From positions 1 through 64,000 of the forward strand of contig JAAYAD010000057.1 of NCBI GenBank assembly GCA_012719545.1: DNA of 64,000 bases, given 5' to 3'. Positions 1-8,722 of the stretch are shown piece by piece. The position numbers and the translations under genes were made by a program. The notes beneath the pieces were generated by a model that did not search any database, was not told the DNA's origin, and saw nothing but the letters and a program-made list of their open reading frames with translations. This stretch comes from Clostridiaceae bacterium. Lineage in GTDB: Bacteria; Bacillota; Clostridia; DSM-8532. Every line of letters begins with the position of its first letter. The first letter of the stretch is position 1.

Positions 1-49
1 AAGTGAACCCCTTTTGTTAGACAAAAGAGCTAACGAAAGGGGTTTAATA

Positions 50-568
50 ATGTCAGGAAAAAAGAAATACTCTAATGAGTTCAAGTGTGCGATTGTTAAT
101 GAGTATTTAAACGGGTATACAGGAGGCTATCGTGTTTTAGCTGCAAAGTATGGAATTCATGTTTCTATGATAAAAAAGTGGGTTGCCCTTTACAAGAATG
201 GTGGAATGGATCAGCTTACTAAAGTTTGTCGTACCTATAGTGGAGAATTTAAAGTTCATGTTGTAGAATATATAAATCAGAACTCTTTGTCTACACGTGC
301 AGCGGCAGCACTTTTTGGAATTCAAAGCGCACCAACAATTTCAAAATGGGAGCGTACCTATTACGAAGAGGGCAAAGAGGCACTTTACGAAGAACGGCGA
401 GGGCGGTCACGAAAAATGAGTACTAAGAAGCCAAAATCTAAGAAGAACATCAATGAAAATGAAGATCTTCTTGCTGAAGTTCAGCGTCTTCGCATGGAGA
501 ATGAATACCTAAAAAAATTGAATGCCTTAATTCAAGAGCGGGAAAAGTCGGAACAGAAGAGAAAATAG
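50..568 (+). CDS. IS3-family transposase OrfA (helix-turn-helix protein)
   Basis: OrfA is the DNA-binding half of an IS150-type transposase and recognises the element ends. The 172-residue protein contains two helix-turn-helix repeats (about residues 10-55 and 65-115, with motifs such as YGIHVSMIKKWV and FGIQSAPTISKWE), a basic stretch, and a C-terminal heptad-rich region around EVQRLRMENEYLKKL that should form the leucine zipper. I chose ATG 50 over the track's upstream start because GAAAGGGG lies 7-15 bases before it. An A7 run at 511-517 near the 3' end is the likely -1 frameshift site that produces the OrfAB fusion transposase. Confidence 0.9.
   Translation: MSGKKKYSNEFKCAIVNEYLNGYTGGYRVLAAKYGIHVSMIKKWVALYKNGGMDQLTKVCRTYSGEFKVHVVEYINQNSLSTRAAAALFGIQSAPTISKWERTYYEEGKEALYEERRGRSRKMSTKKPKSKKNINENEDLLAEVQRLRMENEYLKKLNALIQEREKSEQKRK
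511..517 (+). promoter_or_regulatory. Likely programmed -1 ribosomal frameshift site (A7)
   Basis: A run of seven A residues occurs within the zipper-coding end of orfA (codons CTA AAA AAA TTG). A -1 slip here enters the orfB frame, which has no stop between this point and the catalytic domain. IS150-group elements are known to use A-rich slippery sites at this position. I did not identify a convincing stimulatory pseudoknot by eye. Confidence 0.6.
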
Positions 569-612
569 CCGTCATTTCTGAATTAAGGCAGAACTATCCG
601 CTTGAAGCATTA

Positions 613-1413
613 TTGAAGTTAGCTGGTGTGGTCAGAAGCACATATTATTACTACCTGAAGCGTGTTCAGCGGCCTGATAAGTATCTCGCCGAGAGGAATG
701 AAATAACAGCCATTTACCATGAGAATCAAGGACGTTATGGTTATCGCCGGATAACTCTTGAGATGCGAAACCGAGGCTATATCATCAATCATAAGACTGT
801 TCAACGCTTGATGAAGCAACTGAAACTAAAGTGTCAGGTTCGGATCAAGAAGTACAGATCCTACAAGGGCGAAATTGGTAAAGTAGCTCCGAATCTCATC
901 AATCGGGACTTCCACGCAGCAGCTCCGAACCAGAAATGGACAACTGATATTACTGAGTTTTCTCTGTTTGGCCAAAAGCTTTATTTCTCCCCAATTCTTG
1001 ATATGTACAATAGCGAGATTATCAGTTACAACATTAGTGATAAGCCACATCTTGGGCAAGTCTTAGATATGCTTGACAAGGCGTTCGTAAAGATACCTGA
1101 CGGCACTGGGCTGATATTTCATTCGGATCAAGGATGGCAGTATCAGCACAAGCATTATCAGCATCGCCTAAAAGAGAAGGGAATTGTTCAAAGTATGTCT
1201 CGTAAGGGAAACTGCTTGGACAATGCCATCATGGAGAACTTTTTCGGTCTACTCAAGTCCGAACTACTGTATTTAAGAAATTTTAAGGATATTAACGAGT
1301 TTAAAGATGAACTAGTGAAATATATCGACTACTACAATAATCGTCGAATAAAGGGCAAGCTAAAAGGTCTGAGCCCGGTTCAATACCGAGTTCAGACCCA
1401 AATAGTTGCTTAA
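613..1413 (+). CDS. IS3-family transposase OrfB (DDE integrase core)
   Basis: OrfB is the catalytic half of the transposase, a retroviral-integrase-like fold that cuts and joins DNA ends. Counting from the TTG at 613, the acidic triad is D112 (WTTDITEF), D172 (HSDQGWQY) and E208 (DNAIMENFF), giving the DD(35)E spacing of the family. The reading frame is -1 relative to orfA. It stays open upstream of 613, encoding family-like residues (KIAVISELRQNYPLEALLK) back to the A7 run at 511-517. The protein is therefore probably made as an OrfAB fusion by programmed frameshifting rather than from TTG 613. No internal stop or lost motif is seen. Confidence 0.9.
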   Translation: MKLAGVVRSTYYYYLKRVQRPDKYLAERNEITAIYHENQGRYGYRRITLEMRNRGYIINHKTVQRLMKQLKLKCQVRIKKYRSYKGEIGKVAPNLINRDFHAAAPNQKWTTDITEFSLFGQKLYFSPILDMYNSEIISYNISDKPHLGQVLDMLDKAFVKIPDGTGLIFHSDQGWQYQHKHYQHRLKEKGIVQSMSRKGNCLDNAIMENFFGLLKSELLYLRNFKDINEFKDELVKYIDYYNNRRIKGKLKGLSPVQYRVQTQIVA

Positions 1414-1497
1414 TTACGATATCCGCCTTTTGTCTAACCTTTTGGGGTCAGTTCACAAGTGTAGAGCTTTTTCCTTTGATTATTTACCATCACATCT

Positions 1498-2895
1498 TCA
1501 AAATAGCATATTATCGAACTGCAACGACTTTATAAACTCTTTTCCATTATTAATCTGAATGGTTACACTTTCTTTTGAGGGGCCTCCGGGAGCTTTTCTG
1601 TCGCTTATGCATGTTTGAAGACTTATTGCATCATATATGTCCATGTCAATCTTGTCGGAAAACTGATGGAGTTCTTCCATAGAAAGGTCATCCAGGCCTT
1701 TATTTTTCTCTATGCAATATGCCACCATTTTTCCCACTATTTTATGGGAATCCCGGAAGGGTATGCCTTTCTTTACCAGATAATCGGCCAGGTCAGTAGC
1801 ATTGGTAAAGCCACCTTTAGCAGCAAAAAGGAGGTTTTCTTTTTTAATTTTAACTGTTTCCAGCATACGAGTAAAAATGGGGAGGGACAGTTTAACCGTG
1901 TCCACCGCGTTAAAGATAGCTTCCTTGTCTTCCTGCATGTCCTTGTTGTAAGCTAAAGGCAGACCCTTCATAACAGTGAGCAGAGTAAATAGGCTTCCAT
2001 ATACTCGACCGGTCTTCCCACGCACCAGTTCAGCTATATCAGGATTCTTTTTTTGCGGCATAATAGATGAACCGGTACTATAAGCATCATCCAATTCAAT
2101 AAATGAGAATTCATGAGAGCACCACAATATTATTTCTTCACTGAAACGTGACAGATGCATCATAATTATTGAAAGGCAGGATGCCAGTTCAATAACAAAG
2201 TCCCTGTCACTTATTGCGTCAATGCTGTTTTCGGTTATCTTTGAAAAACCAAGTTCATCGGCCACCATCTGGCGGTTAATAGGATAAGTGGTTGAAGCAA
2301 GGGCTCCCGATCCCAAAGGCATAACATCAATCCTGTCGTAACAGTCGTCAAGCCGCTCCACATCCCTCCTGAACATCTGGAAGTAGGCCATAAGGTGGTG
2401 GGCGAGGGTGACGGGCTGTGCTCTTTGCAGATGGGTGTAGCCGGGAATGATAGTATCCAGATTATTTTCGGCCAGGTTAATCAATACCTCCAGAAGCTCT
2501 TTTAACATGACCTTTATTTTAATTACCTCGTCCTTAAGATACATCCTAAGGTCAAGTGCAACCTGGTCATTGCGGCTTCTTCCGGTATGCAGCTTCTTTC
2601 CAACATCGCCAATTCGCTGTATAAGAATTGACTCTATATTCATATGGATGTCTTCAGCAGACACATCAAAATCTACCCTGCCATTTTCAATATCCTCAAG
2701 AATTTGAAAAAGGGTATCGCGTATAAGGGAAGCTTCTTCTTCGGGTATAATTCCGCATTTTCCAAGCATCTTTACATGCGCAGCACTCCCCATGATGTCC
2801 TGTCTGTACATCCTCTTGTCAAAATGTATTGACGAGTTAAAATCATCTGTAATTTTGTCGGTATTCTTTGAAAATCTTCCGCCCCAAAGCTTCAT
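1498..2895 (-). CDS. argH: Argininosuccinate lyase
   Basis: ArgH splits argininosuccinate into arginine and fumarate, the last step of arginine synthesis, in the cytoplasm. The 465-residue length is normal for the family. The fumarase/aspartase superfamily signature [12 protein letters not shown] lies near residue 280 and contains the catalytic serine. The substrate-binding motifs [10 protein letters not shown] and [11 protein letters not shown] are intact, and the N-terminus MKLWGGRF is the classic ArgH start. It follows argG by 54 bp on the same strand and is probably co-transcribed from the argG promoter. The IS element lies just past its stop codon; I see no clear terminator in the short remaining gap. 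Confidence 0.97.
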   Translation of the reverse strand: MKLWGGRFSKNTDKITDDFNSSIHFDKRMYRQDIMGSAAHVKMLGKCGIIPEEEASLIRDTLFQILEDIENGRVDFDVSAEDIHMNIESILIQRIGDVGKKLHTGRSRNDQVALDLRMYLKDEVIKIKVMLKELLEVLINLAENNLDTIIPGYTHLQRAQPVTLAHHLMAYFQMFRRDVERLDDCYDRIDVMPLGSGALASTTYPINRQMVADELGFSKITENSIDAISDRDFVIELASCLSIIMMHLSRFSEEIILWCSHEFSFIELDDAYSTGSSIMPQKKNPDIAELVRGKTGRVYGSLFTLLTVMKGLPLAYNKDMQEDKEAIFNAVDTVKLSLPIFTRMLETVKIKKENLLFAAKGGFTNATDLADYLVKKGIPFRDSHKIVGKMVAYCIEKNKGLDDLSMEELHQFSDKIDMDIYDAISLQTCISDRKAPGGPSKESVTIQINNGKEFIKSLQFDNMLF

Positions 2896-2949
2896 TTTAA
2901 TCCTCTTTCTTTAAGCTTGTTTATTTTTGATTATGTTTTCTTTTGTTAT

Positions 2950-4170
2950 TTATATTTCCTTAATATTATTTTTCTTTTTCATATTGGCCTGAACCTGCAT
3001 TGGCAGTCCAAAGAGGTTTATAAAGCCCCCTGCATCTTTGTGATCATATACATTATCGGCACCAAAGGTGCAGAGTTCTTCACTGAAGAGGGAATAGGGA
3101 GATGTAACCCCTGCAGGTATGATGTTTCCTTTATACAGCTTTAGCTTGACAGTACCTGTTACATACTTCTGGGTTGAATCCACAAAAGCAGAAAGTGCTT
3201 CACGGAGAGGAGTAAACCACTGTCCGTAGTAAACTAGTTCTGCAAAGCGCTGAGAAACCAGAGCCTTGTAATGAGCGGTATCCCTGTCAAGTGTTATGCT
3301 CTCCAGTTCCTTATGAGCAGCATAAAGAATTGCTCCGCCCGGTGTTTCATATACACCGCGTGATTTCATTCCAACAAGACGGTTTTCAACTATATCGACA
3401 ATGCCGATGCCATTTTCGCCGCCAAGCTTATTGAGATATTTAAGAAGTTCAACAGGAGAAAGAGCCTTTCCGTCAACCTTTACAGGAATGCCCTTTTCAA
3501 ATTCGATTTCTACATATGTAGCCTTGTCCGGTGCTTTTTCAGGGGTGACTGACAATTGAAGAAGCCTGTCGTATAAAGGTTCGTTAGCCGGATTTTCAAG
3601 CTCAGAACCTTCATGGGAAAGATGCCAGATGTTCCTGTCACGGCTGTAATTGTCCTTTTTGGTTACAGGAATAGGGATACCCCTTGCTTCAGCATAGTCA
3701 ATGGCATCTTCTCTGGAACGGATATCCCAGATTCTCCAGGGTGCAATAATTTTAAGATGGGGTGCAAGAGCCTTTACTGTAAGCTCAAAACGAACCTGGT
3801 CATTGCCTTTGCCTGTTGCGCCGTGGGCAATTGCCGTAGCGCCTTCTTTTTCAGCAATTTCGACAAGGCGTTTGGCTATTATGGGACGGGCAAAGGATGT
3901 TCCCAAAAGATATTTTCCTTCATATACCGCACCGGCTTTTAATGTGGGATATATGTAATCTGTTATAAACTCTTCTGTAAGGTCCTCAATATAGATTTTG
4001 CTGGCCCCGGTTTTTATGGCCTTTTCCCTTAAAGGTTCCAGTTCCTCTCCCTGACCAACATCTGCAGCCATTGCAATAACTTCTGCATTGTAATTTTCTT
4101 TAAGCCACGGTATTATTATTGAGGTATCAAGACCGCCTGAATAGGCAAGCACTATTTTTTCCTTACTCAT
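2950..4170 (-). CDS. argG: Argininosuccinate synthase
   Basis: ArgG condenses citrulline and aspartate, using ATP, to form argininosuccinate in the cytoplasm. The pyrophosphatase P-loop AYSGGLDTS is at residues 9-17, and the family motifs [13 protein letters not shown] and SHEGSELE are present. At 406 residues it has the usual length. It is the first gene of the argG-argH pair. Upstream lies a good promoter (TTGTAT, 17 bp, TATAAT) whose -10 region is covered by a long inverted repeat, which suggests repression, perhaps by an ArgR-type regulator. No carbamoyl-phosphate or ornithine genes are in the window. Confidence 0.97.
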   Translation of the reverse strand: MSKEKIVLAYSGGLDTSIIIPWLKENYNAEVIAMAADVGQGEELEPLREKAIKTGASKIYIEDLTEEFITDYIYPTLKAGAVYEGKYLLGTSFARPIIAKRLVEIAEKEGATAIAHGATGKGNDQVRFELTVKALAPHLKIIAPWRIWDIRSREDAIDYAEARGIPIPVTKKDNYSRDRNIWHLSHEGSELENPANEPLYDRLLQLSVTPEKAPDKATYVEIEFEKGIPVKVDGKALSPVELLKYLNKLGGENGIGIVDIVENRLVGMKSRGVYETPGGAILYAAHKELESITLDRDTAHYKALVSQRFAELVYYGQWFTPLREALSAFVDSTQKYVTGTVKLKLYKGNIIPAGVTSPYSLFSEELCTFGADNVYDHKDAGGFINLFGLPMQVQANMKKKNNIKEI

Positions 4171-4202
4171 TTATAAACATCTCCGTTCTGTGATAATATT
4201 AT

Positions 4203-4233
4203 GTTGTAGCTTAATTATAAATAATTATACAAC
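4203..4233. promoter_or_regulatory. Inverted repeat over the argG promoter, candidate operator
   Basis: The core TAATTAT-AA-ATAATTA is a perfect 7-bp palindrome with a 2-bp centre. It is flanked by GTTGTA on the left and its complement TACAAC on the right, with three unpaired bases on one side. It overlaps the -10 of the predicted argG promoter. ArgR binds AT-rich palindromes of about 18 bp, so ArgR is a reasonable candidate, but the match to known ARG boxes is loose. Confidence 0.45.
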
Positions 4234-4252
4234 ACGATGTATATATATACAA
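4224..4252 (-). promoter_or_regulatory. Predicted argGH promoter
   Basis: Read on the minus strand, TTGTAT (4252-4247) and TATAAT (4229-4224) are separated by exactly 17 bp, upstream of argG. The -10 hexamer lies inside the inverted repeat at 4203-4233. This is a sequence match only. Confidence 0.55.
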
Positions 4253-4411
4253 TACTATATGGAATTTTTATGTCTGTTTTTACAGTCTTATGGGAATGAC
4301 TGCATAAATTATCAGCGATTTTGTGAATGGGAGCTTAAATGCTTTAAGGTATTAATATTAATTCCGATATTAACCTAGAAAAGCATATATTTTATAGATT
4401 GGAGCATAAAC

Positions 4412-4909
4412 ATGGTAATTATTGGAATAGACCCGGGTTTTGCAATAACAGGATACGGAATTATAGATTATACCGGGAACAAGTTTCGTCTTTTGGATGT
4501 AGGTGCCATAACAACCCAGCCGGATCTTGAATTGTCGGATAGGCTTTTGGTTTTGAATTTAAAACTTGATGAGCTGATATCAAAATACAAGCCTGACGCT
4601 ATGGCTGTTGAGGAGCTGTTTTTCAACACAAACGTCAAGACTGCCATTAAGGTTGGACATGGAAGGGGCGTGGCCCTGCTTTCAGCAGCCAAGGCAGGCA
4701 TTAAAGTGTATGAATATACGCCGCTGCAGGTAAAACAGGCCGTAGTAGGGTATGGCAGAGCCAAAAAGGAACAGGTTCAGCAAATGGTTAAGGTTCTTTT
4801 AAATCTTGATAAAATCCCCAAGCCCGATGATGCTGCCGATGCTTTGGCTGTTGCCATTTGCCATGCACATAGCAGTGGGACTTCAAGGCTTATGAAGATT
4901 TGGTCTTAA
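4412..4909 (+). CDS. ruvC: Holliday junction endonuclease RuvC
   Basis: RuvC resolves four-way DNA junctions during recombinational repair by paired nicking. The 165-residue protein keeps the four acidic catalytic residues of the family: D7 (IGIDPG), E67/E68 (AVEELFF), D140 and D143 ([10 protein letters not shown]). It starts at ATG 4412 after TTGGAGC. The usual partners ruvA and ruvB are not downstream; a hairpin terminator and a tRNA gene on the other strand follow instead. It is divergent from argG and appears monocistronic. Confidence 0.96.
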   Translation: MVIIGIDPGFAITGYGIIDYTGNKFRLLDVGAITTQPDLELSDRLLVLNLKLDELISKYKPDAMAVEELFFNTNVKTAIKVGHGRGVALLSAAKAGIKVYEYTPLQVKQAVVGYGRAKKEQVQQMVKVLLNLDKIPKPDDAADALAVAICHAHSSGTSRLMKIWS

Positions 4910-4970
4910 GAAAATCTGATTTAGAAGATGACAAATTCTGTCTTTACGTTAGCTGCAGAAGAAATGAAAA

Positions 4971-5000
4971 AAGCCGGTTCTCTGGAAACCGGCTTATCTT
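4971..5000. terminator. Bidirectional Rho-independent terminator between ruvC and tRNA-Gln
   Basis: AAGCCGGTT (4971-4979) pairs perfectly with AACCGGCTT (4987-4995) around a 7-nt loop. On the minus strand the stem is followed by a T6 run, ending the tRNA transcript. On the plus strand it is followed by atctttt, ending ruvC. Confidence 0.8.
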
Positions 5001-5001
5001 T

Positions 5002-5075
5002 TGGCTGCGGATTAAGGATTTGAACCCTAACAAACTGATCCAGAGTCAGTCGTGCTACCGTTACACCAATCCGCA
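5002..5075 (-). tRNA. tRNA-Gln, anticodon CUG
   Basis: On the minus strand the 74-nt sequence folds as a complete tRNA. The acceptor stem TGCGGAT pairs with ATCCGCA, followed by discriminator G and an encoded CCA. The anticodon stem ACTGA/TCAGT encloses loop CTCTGGA, so the anticodon is CUG, reading the glutamine codon CAG. The T-arm contains GGTTCAAATCC. A strong promoter lies just upstream and a hairpin terminator just downstream, so it is transcribed alone. Confidence 0.95.
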
Positions 5076-5087
5076 ACGACGAAACTT

Positions 5088-5116
5088 ATTATAATATGAT
5101 TTTCAGATGATTTCAA
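5088..5116 (-). promoter_or_regulatory. Promoter of tRNA-Gln
   Basis: Read on the minus strand, TTGAAA (5116-5111) and the perfect -10 TATAAT (5093-5088) are 17 bp apart. Transcription would begin a few bases before the mature tRNA 5' end at 5075, which suits a short tRNA leader. Confidence 0.8.
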
Positions 5117-5448
5117 GCCCTTTTTTAAAAATTTTTTTGAGAAAGAATTACCTAATTTAATCTGTACTGACAATTAATTTTGAATAGTAATCGGTTATGA
5201 ACGAACTGTTTCTACTATTAATATATCCATTAATAAAAAAATATTTCGTCTTCTATATCAAACAGGAGTAAACTTAAAAGGAACAGGAAAAACAAAAAAG
5301 GACCTGGCAGAAATTATGGCCAAGCCCTTGCTTTAGTTTAAGAGTGTATTAAGAGCCTATATAATATTGGCGGCAAACGAACATAGGCATGTATTAAATA
5401 TGTTAGGCTGCATTTTCTTATTGTAAGAACAATTAGTATATCAAGGTT
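5117..5448. other. Gene-free AT-rich interval
   Basis: This interval lies between the tRNA-Gln promoter and the ilvE stop codon. It holds runs of T and A, short imperfect repeats and a purine-rich patch around 5265-5310, but no reading frame with family-like residues on either strand and no convincing hairpin terminator for ilvE. I see no RNA gene here. Confidence 0.5.
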
Positions 5449-6510
5449 TTATACCTTCGTTACCCAGTTGAAAGGATCGGGCTTTGTGCAGTACTGTATG
5501 CCTGTCAACTCATCATAAAGCTTCTGAGAAAGCTCACCGATGTGTCCGTTGCTTAAGGTGATTTTTCTGTCATTCCAGCAAAGTTCTCCTATAGGAGATA
5601 TAACAGCAGCGGTACCGGTGCCGAAGGCTTCTTTTAACAGGCCCTTGTCATGGGCTTCGTAGATCTCCTGTATGGATAGCCTTCTTTCAGCTACATTAAG
5701 TCCCCAGTGCTTTAAAAGCTCAATGCAGGACTTTCTAGTAATTCCGGGCAGAATGCTTCCGTTAAGCTCAGGAGTGACAATTTCATCTCCAATTACAAAG
5801 AAGACGTTCATTGTGCCGACTTCTTCAACATACTTTTTCTCTATGCCATCCAGCCAGAGAACCTGAGTATAGCCCTTTTTCTTGGCAACTTCCTGGGCTT
5901 TCAGGCTTGCTGCGTAGTTTGCGCTGGCTTTTGCCTCGCCAAGGCCACCTGCAACGGCACGGACATAATTGGACTCAACATAAATCTTGACAGGATTAAG
6001 GCCTTCCTTGTAGTATGCTCCTACTGGTCCTGTAATTATAATGAAGTGATATGTATTTGACGGGCGGACACCCAGATATGGATCAGTTGCAATAATGAAG
6101 GGGCGGATATACAATGAAGTTCCCGGCGCATTTGGTACCCAGTCCTTATCAATAGAAATGAGCTTTTTCATTGCTTCAATTGCAAATTCTTCATCAACTC
6201 TTGGAATGCACATCCTGTCACAGGACTTATTCAAGCGCTTCATGTTCTCATCGGGTCTGAACAATACTACCTGTTCATCACTTATTCTGTAAGCTTTTAA
6301 ACCTTCAAAGATACTTTGGCCATAGTGGAACACCATAATAGAAGGCTCATAGGCAATGGGCCCATAAGGAACTATTCTGGGATTGTGCCAGCCTTTACCA
6401 TCAGTATAATCCATAATAAACATGTGATCTGAAAAAATGTTTCCAAAACCTAGGTTCTCAGGATCGGGTTTTGCTTTAGGATTTTTGGTCAGTTCTACTC
6501 TTATTTCCAT
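5449..6510 (-). CDS. ilvE: Branched-chain amino acid aminotransferase
   Basis: IlvE reversibly transfers the amino group between glutamate and the 2-keto acids of leucine, isoleucine and valine, using pyridoxal phosphate. The 353-residue protein has the fold-type IV signature with the PLP lysine in GEAKASANYAASL and the downstream motif EEVGTMNVFF. FHYGQSIFEGLKAYR near residue 63 is typical of the eukaryote-like (BCAT2) subfamily. The start ATG is preceded by AAAGGAG. It stands alone, facing away from the LysM/GH18 gene. No T-box-like leader fits in its 168-bp upstream gap. Confidence 0.95.
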   Translation of the reverse strand: MEIRVELTKNPKAKPDPENLGFGNIFSDHMFIMDYTDGKGWHNPRIVPYGPIAYEPSIMVFHYGQSIFEGLKAYRISDEQVVLFRPDENMKRLNKSCDRMCIPRVDEEFAIEAMKKLISIDKDWVPNAPGTSLYIRPFIIATDPYLGVRPSNTYHFIIITGPVGAYYKEGLNPVKIYVESNYVRAVAGGLGEAKASANYAASLKAQEVAKKKGYTQVLWLDGIEKKYVEEVGTMNVFFVIGDEIVTPELNGSILPGITRKSCIELLKHWGLNVAERRLSIQEIYEAHDKGLLKEAFGTGTAAVISPIGELCWNDRKITLSNGHIGELSQKLYDELTGIQYCTKPDPFNWVTKV

Positions 6511-6678
6511 ACTACAAACACACTCCTTTGGTTTTATAGTTTACACCAATAATTTTTAAAAATCTATAAAAAAAGATGTAACATTACCAACAAAATCAAT
6601 AAATATTTAATGTGGCTTTAAGCACACTTGCACGAAACTGCATATTGTAAACTATAAGCATTATGGAGTGGTGATAAT

Positions 6679-7959
6679 ATGGTTATTCATGTGGTCAGGC
6701 CCGGTGATAGTATTTATTCCATAGCAAGGCAGTATGGAGTACCCTGGCAGAAAATAGTATCAGATAATGAACTTGAAAATCCCAATCAGCTTGTTGTAGG
6801 GCAGACCATAGTTATTTTGGAAGGATACAGGCAGCATGTGGTTAGGCCTGGTGAATCCCTTTATCTAATTGCCCTGCAGTACCAGCTTCCCATAAGGCAG
6901 GTTATCAGTGCAAATCCGCAGATCAGCGATCCTGCAAGGCTTATGCCGGGACAAACTGTAAATATTCCGCCCAGAACCATTAATTTTGGTCCCATTGAGG
7001 TTAACGGCTATGCTTTTCCCAATATCAACATGGAGACATTGAGAAAAACATTGCCCTATCTTACATACTTAAGCATTTTCAGCCATCAGGTAAACGCTGA
7101 TGGATCTCTTGATGAAATAAACGATACCCCACTTATACAGGCAGCCCGAAATGCCGGCGTTGCTCCTTTGATGGTTATCACCAACATAGGGGACAACGGC
7201 GGCTTTGACAGTGATCTTGCAAGCACCATATTAAACAGTGATTCGCTGCAAAATGTTCTTCTGGACAATGTTGTTAATATTCTGGGACAAAAAAATTACT
7301 ATGGACTGGATATTGATTTTGAATATATTTATCCGAGAGACAGGGAAAAGTATAATAATTTCCTTAGAAAGACCGTGGAAAGACTTCGTCCTCTTGGCTA
7401 TACAGTAACCACGGCACTTGCGCCCAAAATTTCTGCCACCCAGCAGGGAAGGTTGTATGAAGGCCATGATTATCCTGTACATGGAGAATTGGCTGACCAT
7501 GTAATTATCATGACTTATGAATGGGGATACACCTACAGCCCGCCCCAGGCTGTGGCACCATTAAATGAAGTGAGAAGGGTTCTGGAATATGCGGTAACTG
7601 CAATTCCCAGAAGAAAAATAATGATGGGTATTCCAAACTACGGATACAACTGGACTTTGCCTTTTGTTGAGGGTACTGCCGCCCAGACAATATCAAATGT
7701 TGGAGCAGTTAATCTTGCCCAGCAGGAGGGGGCCTTCATTCAATTTGATCCGGTTGCTCAGGCTCCGTATTTCAGGTATTACGATTCAAGCGGACGCCAG
7801 CATGAGGTATGGTTTGAGGATGCCAGAAGCATTCTGGCTAAGCTCTCTTTGGCCAATGAATTCAGAGTGGGAGGCATAAGCTACTGGACAATCAATCAGT
7901 TCTTCCCGCAGAATTGGCTTGTTCTGGATTCTGTATATGACATTGTAAAGGTATTATAG
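6679..7959 (+). CDS. LysM plus GH18 spore germination cortex hydrolase (SleL/YaaH type)
   Basis: This 426-residue protein has two LysM repeats (about residues 3-46 and 52-96, each opening HVVRPG), which bind peptidoglycan or chitin-like glycans. They are followed by a glycoside hydrolase 18 barrel with the catalytic motif YYGLDIDFEYI near residue 215, where the final acidic residue is the proton donor. This layout matches SleL/YaaH, N-acetylglucosaminidases that degrade spore cortex fragments during germination. There is no signal peptide, as usual for SleL, which is placed on the spore by the mother cell. RBS GGAGTGGTG precedes ATG 6679. The next gene begins 32 bp downstream and may be co-transcribed. 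Confidence 0.9.
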   Translation: MVIHVVRPGDSIYSIARQYGVPWQKIVSDNELENPNQLVVGQTIVILEGYRQHVVRPGESLYLIALQYQLPIRQVISANPQISDPARLMPGQTVNIPPRTINFGPIEVNGYAFPNINMETLRKTLPYLTYLSIFSHQVNADGSLDEINDTPLIQAARNAGVAPLMVITNIGDNGGFDSDLASTILNSDSLQNVLLDNVVNILGQKNYYGLDIDFEYIYPRDREKYNNFLRKTVERLRPLGYTVTTALAPKISATQQGRLYEGHDYPVHGELADHVIIMTYEWGYTYSPPQAVAPLNEVRRVLEYAVTAIPRRKIMMGIPNYGYNWTLPFVEGTAAQTISNVGAVNLAQQEGAFIQFDPVAQAPYFRYYDSSGRQHEVWFEDARSILAKLSLANEFRVGGISYWTINQFFPQNWLVLDSVYDIVKVL

Positions 7960-7991
7960 GCTGTCATTGTATTAAGTTGAGGTGAATACCT

Positions 7992-8543
7992 GTGAACAAT
8001 GATGGTAGATATTGTGACTTTTGGGACGAAGTCGAAGGAGAAATCCCAGGAAAACCTTTTGATGTTTTCCTGGGTCGTTCATATCCGTATAAAAAGCTGA
8101 TAGATAATTATATCCGAAATCCATGGGATATGGAAAATCAGGAGGAAGTGTTAATTGAAGAGCTTTACGAAGATGAGTATGAAATAGATTCGGACCTGTG
8201 CGAGTTGGGGCTTTCATATTTAAGAATTGCACACCTTCATTCCCATGCACAAAAAATAGACATATATATGGATGGAATCCCTTTATACATGGGATTAAAG
8301 TATAAAAACCTTACATACCGTATTCGCGTAAGGCCGGGACCCCACAGGTTCGTAATATGTCAGTCCGGACAAGTACGTCCTCTATTGTCAAAAGCGCTGA
8401 GTGTCCCCAAAAAAAGCACGGTTTACCTATTGTTTTTTGGAAGACGTTCAAAACCCGATTTAATGTATTTAAAGGATAGACCCAAAATCACAAGTGCCAG
8501 GCATGGTACTAAATTGGCATATTTTTTGCCAAAGGCTTTTTAA
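7992..8543 (+). CDS. DUF4397-like protein of unknown function
   Basis: This 183-residue protein begins at GTG 7992 with GAGGTG about 9 bases upstream. Its N-terminal 60-70 residues are acidic and low in hydrophobicity. The C-terminal 100 residues (from LRIAHLHSHAQKIDIYMDG) resemble the DUF4397 beta-sandwich domain, in which HxxPxxxxxDVYVDG and a central RVRPGPHRF-like strand recur. DUF4397 proteins are usually exported, but I see no signal peptide or membrane segment here. It follows the spore hydrolase by 32 bp, so a sporulation or spore-coat role is possible; this is context only. Confidence 0.6.
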   Translation: MNNDGRYCDFWDEVEGEIPGKPFDVFLGRSYPYKKLIDNYIRNPWDMENQEEVLIEELYEDEYEIDSDLCELGLSYLRIAHLHSHAQKIDIYMDGIPLYMGLKYKNLTYRIRVRPGPHRFVICQSGQVRPLLSKALSVPKKSTVYLLFFGRRSKPDLMYLKDRPKITSARHGTKLAYFLPKAF

Positions 8544-8567
8544 TCAATCATTAATCCCGTGACATAT

Positions 8568-8590
8568 CCGGCTTTGCCGGTAATTTTTTT
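8568..8590 (+). terminator. Weak hairpin terminator
   Basis: CCGGC-TTT-GCCGG is a five-pair stem followed after two bases by a run of seven T. It would end the hydrolase/DUF4397 transcript. The stem is short, so termination may be partial. Confidence 0.45.
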
Positions 8591-8722
8591 ATTCTCACTA
8601 ATTAGACTTTCGAAAAAAGTCGAAATTTCCATAAATCAAAGCTTGATTATAGCCCGACATTCAGGCAATATAAATTTATGGCTATAAACGATAAACTTTA
8701 AGGATACCTGAGGTGCAAAAGA

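Larger units (their letters stand above)
4..1455 (+). mobile_element. IS3-family insertion sequence, IS150 group, apparently complete
   Basis: This element carries the two overlapping-frame transposase genes typical of the IS3 family and ends in related inverted termini. The left tip reads TGAACCCC and the right tip, on the other strand, TGAACTGACCCC; both then share TTAGACAAAAG. The left tip therefore lacks the CTGA seen on the right. The triplet aag precedes the left end and caag follows the right end. A 4-bp target duplication is possible if base 0, outside the window, is c. The element sits about 40 bp beyond the argH stop codon and interrupts no visible gene. Both reading frames are open and the DDE residues are present, so it may be active. 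Confidence 0.88.

Noticed and set aside
5265-5340. A possible pseudogene fragment in the purine-rich patch before ilvE
   Set aside because: All three frames are low-complexity or interrupted, and none shows a recognisable domain pattern.
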